NCBI GenBank assembly: GCA_964458255.1
Contig: CAYWHY010000059.1
Coordinates: forward strand, 1 to 8,547
From: Suilimivivens sp964458255
GTDB lineage: Bacteria; Bacillota; Clostridia; Lachnospirales; Lachnospiraceae
Direction: 5' to 3'
Length of the DNA stretch: 8,547 nucleotides
Shown: one piece after another, positions 1 to 6,157 of the stretch
Numbering within the stretch: position 1 is the first letter of the stretch
How the letters are laid out: every line of letters starts with the position of its first letter
The notes under the pieces: generated by a model
Seen by the model: only the letters and a program-made list of their open reading frames with translations
Databases searched by the model: none
Told to the model about the DNA's origin: nothing
Program-made: the position numbers and the translations under genes

Positions 1-5
1 AATTA

Positions 6-14
6 TGATATAAT
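6..14 (+). promoter_or_regulatory. Possible extended -10 promoter element
   Basis: TG at 6-7, one base, then a perfect TATAAT at 9-14 match the extended -10 consensus for a housekeeping sigma factor. A matching -35 box would lie before the window, so it cannot be checked. Transcription would start near 20-22 and run into the leader hairpins and the 96-residue gene. The box sits in a 20-base near-palindrome (1-20, one mismatched pair), which could be an operator. In DNA this AT-rich both could arise by chance. Confidence 0.35.
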
Positions 15-44
15 ATAATTACTAAATATGGAAATGCAAAGAAG

Positions 45-59
45 TGTGTCGCAAACACG
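45..59 (+). other. Small leader hairpin
   Basis: GTGT at 46-49 pairs with ACAC at 55-58 around the loop CGCAA, and a T-G wobble pair can add a fifth pair (45/59). It lies directly next to the terminator-like stem that starts at 60, so a transcript from the possible promoter at 6-14 would carry two adjacent stem-loops. No known riboswitch or RNA family is recognised. The stem is short and may be fortuitous. Confidence 0.25.
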
Positions 60-98
60 AAGAAGCATATAGTTTAGAAATAACTTTATGCTTTTTTT
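60..98 (+). terminator. Rho-independent terminator-like hairpin before the 96-residue gene
   Basis: Bases 60-69 pair with 87-96 (ten pairs, one G-T wobble). After a T-T mismatch, AGTT at 71-74 pairs with AACT at 82-85 around a seven-base loop. Seven T residues (92-98) form the 3' end of the stem and the tail, the pattern of an intrinsic terminator. It could end transcription from the upstream genes, or attenuate a transcript started near 20, leaving an RNA of about 75 bases. It lies just before the Shine-Dalgarno site at 101-107, so genes downstream would depend on readthrough, antitermination or another promoter. Confidence 0.6.
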
Positions 99-112
99 GT
101 GGAGGTGAAATA

Positions 113-403
113 ATGAAATTGCTAAAACATATTAAAACTTTAGTTAATAAAATAACAAAACGTGATAAATGGAAATTATACCTCTATTTAAATGGTCAAT
201 GCGTAACAAAACTTTATATTGATGAAAACTTTGCTCCAATGGACAATTTTTATGTAATTAAGATAAAAGGGATGAAACAATTAGTTGGAACAAATAGAGC
301 AGTCCAGATGGTAGTTCAACCTTACAAATATAAGTACACAGATGAAAAGAAGAAAGAAGCACATATAGAAGTTATTTCGTTTGAAGGAGTTGATACTAAA
401 TGA
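113..403 (+). CDS. Small basic phage protein of unknown function, upstream of portal
   Basis: I do not recognise this 96-residue protein. The ATG at 113 is chosen because a strong Shine-Dalgarno site (GGAGGTG, 101-107) lies five bases before it. The frame stays open back to 26, and a GTG start at 44 would add 23 residues, but that start has no good ribosome site and the added stretch overlaps the terminator-like hairpin. The protein is lysine-rich: a predicted basic amphipathic helix (residues 1-20) is followed by strand-like segments (about 21-36, 47-54, 64-75 and 85-92) that suggest a small beta-rich fold. No signal peptide or membrane segment is seen. Its TGA stop overlaps the portal ATG (ATGA, 400-403), so the two are probably translationally coupled, and a second stop (TAA) follows directly. 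Position suggests a role in head assembly or packaging, but that is only inference. Confidence 0.75.
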   Translation: MKLLKHIKTLVNKITKRDKWKLYLYLNGQCVTKLYIDENFAPMDNFYVIKIKGMKQLVGTNRAVQMVVQPYKYKYTDEKKKEAHIEVISFEGVDTK

Positions 404-1758
404 TAAGTTTTACAAAATTGAAACCTGCTTACGATGTTCTGCAAGCTCCATTTATTCAAGTAAATGCAACAGTAACACAGCCTGGAATAACTAATGGAAA
501 GCCTAATATAGTTAGAAGTAATGATTATATAATTGCTCCGAGTGGAAAGAAAGTTGCAACTTATATAGTTAATCAGATATTTGGTTCAGATTTAGTTACA
601 CAAACTGAAGGACTATCAATAAACTGGTTAATGCCTACATTAAAAGAAGCACTAGAGTTAGCAGTATATCAAGAAGAGAGTTTTATATATATTCATAAAT
701 TCGATAACAAGATTTATCTTGAATGCATAAAGAAAACAGATATTCACGATTTAATTCAAAAGTTTGATAAAGTTATAAGTGGTACAATAATTCAAGAGTT
801 TCAGGGTGATGATACAAACTATGAATTACACAGACATTTTGAAATAGAAAATGGCAATACCTATCTTACGATGAAAGCTTTTAAAACAAATAATGCTGGT
901 GAATTAATTCCTATAGATTTAGCAGTATTCAATAGAGATACTGGGAATGAATACCTACTTAATTACATCTTACCTTATGAAGTAATAATCAATGTGGATG
1001 TAGGTGAGGACTTCTTCCGAGACTCAAGAAAGTTCTTAAATGAAGAAATGGAAATATTCAATATTCTTGTTGATGAATTAGAAAAGACTAAGACAAGAAT
1101 AGTTACATCAGAGCACTATCAAAGTGGAGATATAGTTGCTAACTGGCAACCCGCTTCAAATCATTACAATGTGAGAACTTTATCAGTTGGACAATTGCAA
1201 GATTACTTCACATTACTTCCTGGCGATAAAGACCATCAATTATTTGAATTCTTACAAGGCGATATAAGAAATGACAATTACATAAATACATTTAAGTTCT
1301 GTGATTATCAAGTAATTCAAATGGCTGGATTAAGTCCTGCTTCATTCGGTTATGAGAAAGATAGTTATCAAAATAAAGATAGCATAGACTTATCTAAAAA
1401 CAATTCTGATATGACAATAGAAGCTATCAAGACTCAGATAGAGCCTCAGATTAATAAGTTAATTGAGAACATTGTAAAAGCTCAACAAACTCAGGGAATC
1501 ACAGATAATCTATTACCATTAGAATTAAGTTGGGACTATGGAGCTAATGAGAAATTCACTGATATGAAGAAGCTTCAAGTACTAGGAAGAATTGAATCAG
1601 TAATGAGTATTCCTTATACACAGAGAAGCAAGATAGTAGCTCCTATCTTAGAAAAATTAATTGATGATGATTATCAGAATAATGATTTTCTTAATCAGTT
1701 AGTTAAAGAAAATGAGGAAGAACAAAAGAAAATAGAACTTCAATATACGGAGGTGTAA
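400..1758 (+). CDS. Phage portal protein (A118/SPP1 gp6-like)
   Basis: The portal forms the dodecameric ring at the unique capsid vertex. It docks the terminase, passes DNA, nucleates procapsid assembly and later carries the neck proteins. The 452-residue length is usual for SPP1/A118-type portals. The N-terminal part (about 15-110) resembles the wing region of these proteins. The most telling segment is AGLSPASFG at residues 309-317, followed by a polar S/N/D-rich stretch and a long helix (about 335-365, IKTQIEPQINKLIENI), as in the stem and crown region of this family. The C-terminus is acidic and charged. A Shine-Dalgarno site (GAAGGAG, 383-389) lies ten bases before the ATG, which overlaps the preceding stop. 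The gene ends with tandem TAA TAA four codons before nothing but the next start, so head genes are tightly packed. The family call rests on motif and position; exact subfamily is unchecked. Confidence 0.9.
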   Translation: MISFTKLKPAYDVLQAPFIQVNATVTQPGITNGKPNIVRSNDYIIAPSGKKVATYIVNQIFGSDLVTQTEGLSINWLMPTLKEALELAVYQEESFIYIHKFDNKIYLECIKKTDIHDLIQKFDKVISGTIIQEFQGDDTNYELHRHFEIENGNTYLTMKAFKTNNAGELIPIDLAVFNRDTGNEYLLNYILPYEVIINVDVGEDFFRDSRKFLNEEMEIFNILVDELEKTKTRIVTSEHYQSGDIVANWQPASNHYNVRTLSVGQLQDYFTLLPGDKDHQLFEFLQGDIRNDNYINTFKFCDYQVIQMAGLSPASFGYEKDSYQNKDSIDLSKNNSDMTIEAIKTQIEPQINKLIENIVKAQQTQGITDNLLPLELSWDYGANEKFTDMKKLQVLGRIESVMSIPYTQRSKIVAPILEKLIDDDYQNNDFLNQLVKENEEEQKKIELQYTEV

Positions 1759-1761
1759 TAA

Positions 1762-2757
1762 ATGGAAAACAAGTACGTTAATGATTTAATTGCAGAAGCA
1801 GTTGCAGGATTTACAGCAACAAGCTATGACTATTTAGATGAAATTAAGGTACTTGTATTCACTTATTTACTTCACGGATTTACTTATGAAGAGTTTGAAG
1901 ACAAGCTAAATAAAGTAAATTTAAAATACAACAAAAAGATTAATACGCAAAAGAAAAAAGATACTAAAGATTTAAAAGAAGCTATGAAAGAGAAAAATAA
2001 AGAAGGACTGGATCAAGGCTTTCAAATATCTAAAGAAGACTTAGATAAGTTAAAATTCAAATTTGATAAACATTCACAAATTAAAGCTCAAGATAAGTAT
2101 TTAAGAGTTATTAAGCAATATTATAAAGATACAAATGAGACTTTACAAAAAGAATACATAGTAAAAGAAGATTACTTATCAAGTAAATTAGATAAGTTTG
2201 ATAAAGTCGAAAGAGTAGTTCCTTACTTTAGCAAAGCAACAGGAAAAGTTGTAGCATATCACGACATAGCAAGTTATAACTCAATGGTTTATAATACGAA
2301 TCTTACTTCAATGGCGTGGAATTCAACTTATGACGCTTGTGAATATCTCGGAGAAGATAAAGTTTATGTAGAACCCCATCCATATGCTTGTGATAATTGT
2401 AGAGAGTGGCAAGGTAGATTCTATTCAATGAGTGGAAAAGATAAATCACTTCCACCTTTACAAGAAGCTTTAGACAATGGTCTAAAACATCCGAATTGCA
2501 AACATATAATTACAACAGATGTTGGTCAAGAAGAAACAGATGACTTCAAAGGTGAAGAATGGTCAGAACTTTATGATATAAAACAAAAAAGAAATGCAGT
2601 TCAACTAAAAATGCAAAGACTTACAACTGATAGAGATATTTATGAAGATTTAAATAATCAAAGTAAAGTTGATAAGATAAATCAGCAACTAGAAACTCTT
2701 GCTTCAGAATTAACAGACTTAGAATCACAAATGCCTATCAAACAAACTAAATGGTAG
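1762..2757 (+). CDS. Phage minor capsid / head morphogenesis protein (Phage_min_cap2 / Mu F-like)
   Basis: Proteins of this type bind the portal in a few copies and go into the procapsid; SPP1 gp7 is a related model and affects DNA delivery. The diagnostic core is at residues 205-248: a CDNC pair (C210, C213), then REWQGRFYS, SGKDKSLPP, and finally GLKHPNCKH with C246 and H248. The WQG...YS.SGK part fits Phage_min_cap2, whereas the paired cysteines with the HPNC ending recall the Mu F/SPP1 gp7 family. C210, C213, C246 and H243 or H248 could bind a metal, which is inference. Residues about 80-120 are very lysine-rich and 265-325 look like a coiled coil. Start choice is clear: GGAGGTG at 1749-1755, six bases before the ATG, directly after tandem portal stops. 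It is followed by a non-coding gap before the scaffold gene. Length of 331 is reasonable for the family. Confidence 0.85.
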   Translation: MENKYVNDLIAEAVAGFTATSYDYLDEIKVLVFTYLLHGFTYEEFEDKLNKVNLKYNKKINTQKKKDTKDLKEAMKEKNKEGLDQGFQISKEDLDKLKFKFDKHSQIKAQDKYLRVIKQYYKDTNETLQKEYIVKEDYLSSKLDKFDKVERVVPYFSKATGKVVAYHDIASYNSMVYNTNLTSMAWNSTYDACEYLGEDKVYVEPHPYACDNCREWQGRFYSMSGKDKSLPPLQEALDNGLKHPNCKHIITTDVGQEETDDFKGEEWSELYDIKQKRNAVQLKMQRLTTDRDIYEDLNNQSKVDKINQQLETLASELTDLESQMPIKQTKW

Positions 2758-2854
2758 GAGATGGGTTAGAGTTAGGCACACCCAAATAAAAGGCATTGAT
2801 AACAGTCGCGACACATTTTAATGCTTTTCTTAAAAGAGAAAAGGAGAAAGATTT
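2758..2854 (+). promoter_or_regulatory. Intergenic leader of scaffold gene with competing hairpins
   Basis: This is the longest gap inside the head genes. Hairpin A: AAAA (2788-2791) and GCATT (2793-2797), with G2792 bulged, pair with AATGC-TTTT (2820-2828). Hairpin B: CTTTTC (2824-2829) pairs with GAAAAG (2838-2843) and covers the first bases of the scaffold Shine-Dalgarno site (AAGGAG, 2841-2846). A and B share bases 2824-2828, so they cannot both form. A weaker five-pair stem joins TGGGT (2762-2766) to ACCCA (2780-2784). An eight-base palindrome GTCGCGAC (2805-2812) lies in the loop of A and is GC-rich for this DNA. The layout could tune scaffold and capsid expression or act as a weak terminator. 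The pairings are visible; any regulatory role is inference. Confidence 0.4.
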
Positions 2855-3400
2855 ATGAAAATTGATTTAAGTAAATATGTAACAAATAAGGATGTATCTA
2901 TTTCAAATGATGATTTTGATATGGATAAACTCGAAACTGACCTTTATAAGGGTTACACTTCAAATGCTGAAGTGGATAAGAGAATTAAAGATTCTACTAA
3001 AGGTATGATTAACAAAGCTGATTATGATAAGCTTCAAAGTGATTATTCTACACTTGATTCTAATTATAAAAATCAGACACAAACTCTAGCTGATACAAAT
3101 TCCAAAATAGCAAGAGTAACACTAGAGAATAAATTAATCAGAAAAGGCTTTAAAGAAGAAGACTTTAATGATGTTATTAATATCAGAAATAGTATTTATA
3201 AAGATGAAAAAGATGACTCAAAGGCTATTGATGAAATAGCAGAGAAGTTCAAGAATACTTATTTTCCAGAAACTAATAACAATTCAACACCATTTACACC
3301 AGCACCAAATGAAGCACCTTTAAAGACAGATACACAAAAGGTTGATGATATTAAAATCACAAGAAAGACATCCGTAAAAGATTTACTAATCAAGAAATAA
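2855..3400 (+). CDS. Capsid scaffold-like protein (DUF4355-like)
   Basis: This protein probably acts as the internal scaffold that guides major capsid protein into a procapsid of the right size and then leaves or is degraded. Evidence is its place directly before the major capsid gene and its composition: 181 residues, highly charged, with no cysteine or tryptophan. Residues about 55-97 form a predicted coiled coil (DYDKLQSDYSTLDSNYKNQ and on). Next is a charged helical part (98-135) and a flexible N/T/P-rich linker (139-160). The C-terminus is short and basic (KITRKTSVKDLLIKK, 167-181), as in scaffolds that bind the coat through a basic C-terminal helix. The start has a good AAGGAG site eight bases upstream. 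It resembles DUF4355 phage proteins from low-GC Firmicutes, but sequence identity in scaffolds is weak, so the role relies mainly on order and composition. No protease gene is visible in the window. Confidence 0.8.
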   Translation: MKIDLSKYVTNKDVSISNDDFDMDKLETDLYKGYTSNAEVDKRIKDSTKGMINKADYDKLQSDYSTLDSNYKNQTQTLADTNSKIARVTLENKLIRKGFKEEDFNDVINIRNSIYKDEKDDSKAIDEIAEKFKNTYFPETNNNSTPFTPAPNEAPLKTDTQKVDDIKITRKTSVKDLLIKK

Positions 3401-3413
3401 GGAGGAATGTATT

Positions 3414-4571
3414 ATGAATTTTACAGGCGTAAATCTAGACTTACAAGGCGTAATGAGACGTACTTACGCAAATCTATTATATCAGTCATCATTTTACAAA
3501 ATGCTAGATAGAAATTATCTAGAGGCTGAAAGAACAGGTATGCCTATCATTGAAGTAATTAAACAATTAGACACACCTTTAAATGTTAGAGAAAATGCTG
3601 AAATAGCAAATGAAGGAGTTTCAAGTTCTCTAGCAACTTATAATTCAGTTAAAGTTGATTTAACAGAATTACCAATGGATTATTCATTTAGAATATCTCC
3701 AGTAGTTATAGGTTCAGGAATTGATAGAGCAATTCAAGGACAAATTGATTTAAAAGATAGTCAAGTAGCACATAACATAGATGTTTATGGTTTCAATAAA
3801 TTAAATACATCTATAATTGGTCCAGCAGATGGTTCTATGGCTTATACAGAAGGACAAATCTCAGTATGGGCTCCATCAAATGGTACAGAAGTAATTGAAA
3901 ATTTAAATGACTTCAAAGCTAAATTATTTGATAGAAACATTTATGATGGTTATGTTTTAGGACTTAGAAGTGACGCTTATGCATTCTTCGTTAGTCAATT
4001 AACTTCAATTCTTAAATACGAAACAAGAGCAGGTATTGAAGGCGTTGATGAAGGCGATGTTGCAAGAGCTTATGGTATAGATATATTTGAAATTAACTCA
4101 AATGTATTAAAAACTGCTAAAGGTGAAGACACTAACTGCGTTGGTTATTTTGCAAATGAAGTTGGTACAGTAGGAGACACATTCTTCAGCTCAATGGCAC
4201 AATACAATGGTAATTATCCTAAATTCCCAGGCTACTTCGTAGTTGAAGGAAATATTATGTTCGGCGCTCAAGTCGTAAGAAGTGAAGCTATAATTAAATT
4301 AGTTGAAAGTATTCCAACAGTTACAGCTGGCTCATTTGATGAAGGACAAGTTGGTGTTGAATATAATCACACAACTGAATTTAGTGGAACTGAAGTTGCT
4401 AAGTTTGAAGCAGGTGGTTTACCAGCAGGTTTATCTCTTAATCCATCAGATGGTAAAATATCTGGAACTCCAAGTGAAGCAGGGGAATACAATGTATCTA
4501 TCTATGGTATAGATAAATATGGTAACTATTCAAATGCTTACAACGGAACAATAACTATAGCAGCAGCTTAG
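3414..4571 (+). CDS. Major capsid protein with C-terminal Ig-like domain
   Basis: This is the main shell subunit, expected to have an HK97-type fold over residues 1 to about 298. Support is its position between scaffold and head-tail adaptor, its 385-residue length and its strong Shine-Dalgarno site (GGAGG, 3401-3405, eight bases before the ATG). The N-terminal region (1-60) looks like the N-arm and E-loop part, and residues 85-130 (LPMDYSFRISPVVIGSG and on) match the coat style of Firmicutes siphophages. No N-terminal delta domain for cleavage is evident, in keeping with a separate scaffold. Residues 302-385 form an added Ig-like domain, described separately. An ATG at 3407 is out of frame and is not used. 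Which coat family is closest cannot be settled without a profile search. Confidence 0.88.
   Translation: MNFTGVNLDLQGVMRRTYANLLYQSSFYKMLDRNYLEAERTGMPIIEVIKQLDTPLNVRENAEIANEGVSSSLATYNSVKVDLTELPMDYSFRISPVVIGSGIDRAIQGQIDLKDSQVAHNIDVYGFNKLNTSIIGPADGSMAYTEGQISVWAPSNGTEVIENLNDFKAKLFDRNIYDGYVLGLRSDAYAFFVSQLTSILKYETRAGIEGVDEGDVARAYGIDIFEINSNVLKTAKGEDTNCVGYFANEVGTVGDTFFSSMAQYNGNYPKFPGYFVVEGNIMFGAQVVRSEAIIKLVESIPTVTAGSFDEGQVGVEYNHTTEFSGTEVAKFEAGGLPAGLSLNPSDGKISGTPSEAGEYNVSIYGIDKYGNYSNAYNGTITIAAA
4317..4568 (+). other. Ig-like (He_PIG-type) domain in the major capsid protein
   Basis: Residues 302-385 of the capsid protein match the putative Ig fold (He_PIG, PF05345). The hallmark run GLPAGLSLNPSDGKISGTP occupies residues 335-353, followed by EAGEYNVSI (355-363) and a closing strand before the stop. 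An aromatic pair precedes it in strand B (EYNHTTEF, 316-323). In known phages, Ig-like domains on coat, tail tube or decoration proteins sit on the particle surface and can bind carbohydrate or mucus weakly. Surface display here is inferred from the C-terminal place after the coat core. Every capsid subunit would carry one unless the domain is made only by readthrough, for which there is no sign because it is in frame. Confidence 0.85.
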
Positions 4572-4591
4572 TTAGATAAGGAAGTGAGAAT

Positions 4592-4975
4592 ATGCAATTC
4601 TTTACACTCGATGAATTTATAACAAAATTCCCACAATATGAAGGAATTGTTACAGATAAATCAGCTTGGAAAATTGAAGCAGTGAGTGAGATGATATTCT
4701 CACAAATTGGTTTAAGATATAGGGACACAAGCTGGACATCAGCAAGTGTCCCTTTACCAATTAAACAAGCTTCGATGGAACAACTTAGATTTATGCTAGA
4801 ACACGATTTACCATTTGTCGATATTGATAAACATTTAACTGCAGGAGAAATGAATGCAGATATAAAGAGTGATTACTCAACTCTTGCATTAAGAATATTA
4901 GCAAACCACGGATACCTTTATAGAGGAAGTCCAATGAATAGTAATCTGGCTTTAAATATACCATTTGGAGAATAA
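4592..4975 (+). CDS. Head-tail connector (adaptor) protein
   Basis: At 127 residues, the first gene after the major capsid gene in this phage group normally encodes the adaptor that binds beneath the portal ring (SPP1 gp15, HK97 gp6 type). The sequence is mostly helical: an N-terminal LDEFITKFPQYEG (residues about 6-18) resembles the start of many adaptor proteins, and helices run at about 22-40, 56-72 and 94-105. The C-terminal tail (108-127, G/N/P-rich) would be flexible. It has no cysteine, signal peptide or membrane segment. The ribosome site AAGGA (4578-4582) lies nine bases before the ATG, and the next gene starts two bases after the stop. Family assignment is from order, size and helical style, not from a strong motif. 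Confidence 0.7.
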   Translation: MQFFTLDEFITKFPQYEGIVTDKSAWKIEAVSEMIFSQIGLRYRDTSWTSASVPLPIKQASMEQLRFMLEHDLPFVDIDKHLTAGEMNADIKSDYSTLALRILANHGYLYRGSPMNSNLALNIPFGE

Positions 4976-4977
4976 TT

Positions 4978-5361
4978 ATGTTTCTAGTAAATGGACAAAA
5001 AGCTATATTAAGGCAATACAATAGAACTAAAGACGGAAGTAAATTAAATGGAAATCTTAATATCATTTTTGAAAAAAGTGGTGAAGATAATTCAGTATTC
5101 GATGACCAAAACTTTAGAGATGTCTTTATAAAATGTATTCCTTATAATGTAGACTATTCAATAAGATTTAGTGAGTATACAGTTCCAAATGCAAAAGGTT
5201 ATTATCAAGTTCCAAATTGGGTAGATGTGAGAGTAGGAGACCAAATAAGGTACCTCGGAAAATTCGGTAAAGATTATAGCAACAATTTTGAAACAATTCT
5301 AGAAGTAAGAGATGGCTACTTATTCAATAATGTAGAGAATAAAATAATTGCGGTAAAGTAA
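4978..5361 (+). CDS. Head-closure / minor capsid protein 1-like
   Basis: This 127-residue protein probably plugs or extends the neck below the adaptor (SPP1 gp16-like position; Minor_capsid_1-like in A118-type phages). It is rich in predicted beta strands, such as FRDVFIKCIPYNVDYSI (about 47-63) and WVDVRVGDQIRYLGKFG (81-97), which suits the small beta-barrel of head-closure proteins. The sequence around VGDQIRYLGKFGKDYSNNFETILEV (87-111 region) describes a short loop between strands. The Shine-Dalgarno site GGAG (4967-4970) is inside the end of the previous gene, seven bases before the ATG. Its TAA stop shares one base with the next ATG (5359-5363, TAATG), which implies coupled translation. 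The assignment rests on order and fold style. Confidence 0.68.
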   Translation: MFLVNGQKAILRQYNRTKDGSKLNGNLNIIFEKSGEDNSVFDDQNFRDVFIKCIPYNVDYSIRFSEYTVPNAKGYYQVPNWVDVRVGDQIRYLGKFGKDYSNNFETILEVRDGYLFNNVENKIIAVK

Positions 5362-5711
5362 TGAGATTTTCTGTTAATATAAATAAAGCAAAAATGAAAG
5401 CAGTTGAAGGAAATCCTAAAAAGATTATGTATGCAACTGCTTGGAATACTTTGCAGAAAACTATTCCTTATATACCACACGATACATATAGAATGAGAAA
5501 TTCATCAATTGCTTATGGAGTTAGACCTACACAAAATGGATTCACAATAGGTAGTGCTACTTATTATGCTCCAGATGTCTGGAACTATAGTCAGAACGAT
5601 ACAAATTGGACTCCACCTCTTCCAGTCTATGCAAAATGGTACGAGGTAATATGGAATAAGTTTGGAAACTCAATATTCAAAAGTGCAGTCGATAAATATA
5701 GATTAAAGTAG
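5361..5711 (+). CDS. Minor capsid protein 2-like / tail completion protein (HK97 gp10-like)
   Basis: This 116-residue protein fits the Minor_capsid_2 family of A118-like phages, whose members take the HK97 gp10/SPP1 gp16.1 position and act in joining head and tail. Visible family marks are the PYIPHDTYRMRNSS segment (residues about 36-49), corresponding to the usual 'PYVP-D-TG-LR-S' motif, then ATYYAPDVWNY (66-76), matching the common 'Y-A-Y-Y' motif, and a late W-P-P...AKWYEVIW stretch (83-98), matching the usual KWFE-A block. The glycine of the common TG-LR motif is replaced by Tyr-Arg here. It starts one base inside the previous stop and has no separate strong ribosome site, so coupling is likely. 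The next gene's ribosome site overlaps its TAG stop. Confidence 0.75.
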   Translation: MRFSVNINKAKMKAVEGNPKKIMYATAWNTLQKTIPYIPHDTYRMRNSSIAYGVRPTQNGFTIGSATYYAPDVWNYSQNDTNWTPPLPVYAKWYEVIWNKFGNSIFKSAVDKYRLK

Positions 5712-5719
5712 GTGATTAA

Positions 5720-6154
5720 ATGAAACAAGAAGATATAGAGAAGAAACAGATAATCTTGATAAACTATATTCAAGAGCTTGTAAATAAATATACTCAAACG
5801 AGTATGTGGAAAGTAAAAGCTGAATATTCAACTAATGATAACGATAAAAGAGTTATAGTTGTTCAAGAACAAACTGGAGATAAACAAGTTTTCTATGGTG
5901 ACATCACACCACTTTATAATTACTATATGGTCGATATATTTGGTTTATCAATTCAAGAAAATAAAAATATTTCATTAATGCTTGGGAATCTTATTGGTAA
6001 GAATATCATAAGAGATTTAGGCGATGAAAAGTGGCAAATTATGTTTCAACAGCAAATGAATCCACAAGCGATAGAATATCAAGATATAAGAAGAGTCGGG
6101 TACAATATGACTTTTAAAATTATTGTAAACCGAATCTGGAAAAAGGAGGATTAA
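5720..6154 (+). CDS. Tail terminator-like protein (minor capsid protein 3-like)
   Basis: At 144 residues and immediately before the tail tube gene, this protein fits the tail terminator (SPP1 gp17, lambda gpU type; Minor_capsid_3-like in A118-type phages). Such proteins form a hexamer that stops tail growth and joins the tail to the head. The predicted layout is an N-terminal helix (about 3-22), then alternating strands and helices: KRVIVVQEQ (48-56), a NKNISLMLGNLIGKNI helix region (82-98), and a final strand block with RRVGYNMTFKIIVNRIW (125-141). This helix-strand pattern with a closing beta strand is usual for terminators. The ribosome site is weak (AGGTGA, 5710-5715, over the preceding stop), so it may depend on coupled translation. 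Family call is by order and layout. Confidence 0.72.
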   Translation: MKQEDIEKKQIILINYIQELVNKYTQTSMWKVKAEYSTNDNDKRVIVVQEQTGDKQVFYGDITPLYNYYMVDIFGLSIQENKNISLMLGNLIGKNIIRDLGDEKWQIMFQQQMNPQAIEYQDIRRVGYNMTFKIIVNRIWKKED

Positions 6155-6157
6155 TTT

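Noticed and set aside
44..112. GTG start at 44 as the true start of the first gene
   Set aside because: No good ribosome site precedes it, whereas a strong one precedes the in-frame ATG at 113, and the extra region coincides with a terminator-like hairpin. The coding possibility is kept as a finding.
2797..2825. TTGATA with a TAATGC box 17 bases later as a promoter for scaffold and capsid genes
   Set aside because: The -10 box is a poor match, and such partial matches are common in DNA this AT-rich.
2821..2865. 14-codon leader open frame overlapping the scaffold start
   Set aside because: It has no ribosome site and no family resemblance; an open frame this short is expected by chance.
4303..4512. 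69-residue plus-strand open frame inside the Ig-domain part of the capsid gene
   Set aside because: It is in another frame of a clearly coding region, has no ribosome site, and its Leu/Gln/Val-rich product looks like an off-frame reading of the capsid codons.
4791..5066. 91-residue minus-strand open frame
   Set aside because: It lies opposite the adaptor and head-closure genes, has no ribosome site or recognisable domain, and minus-strand coding would conflict with the packed plus-strand operon.
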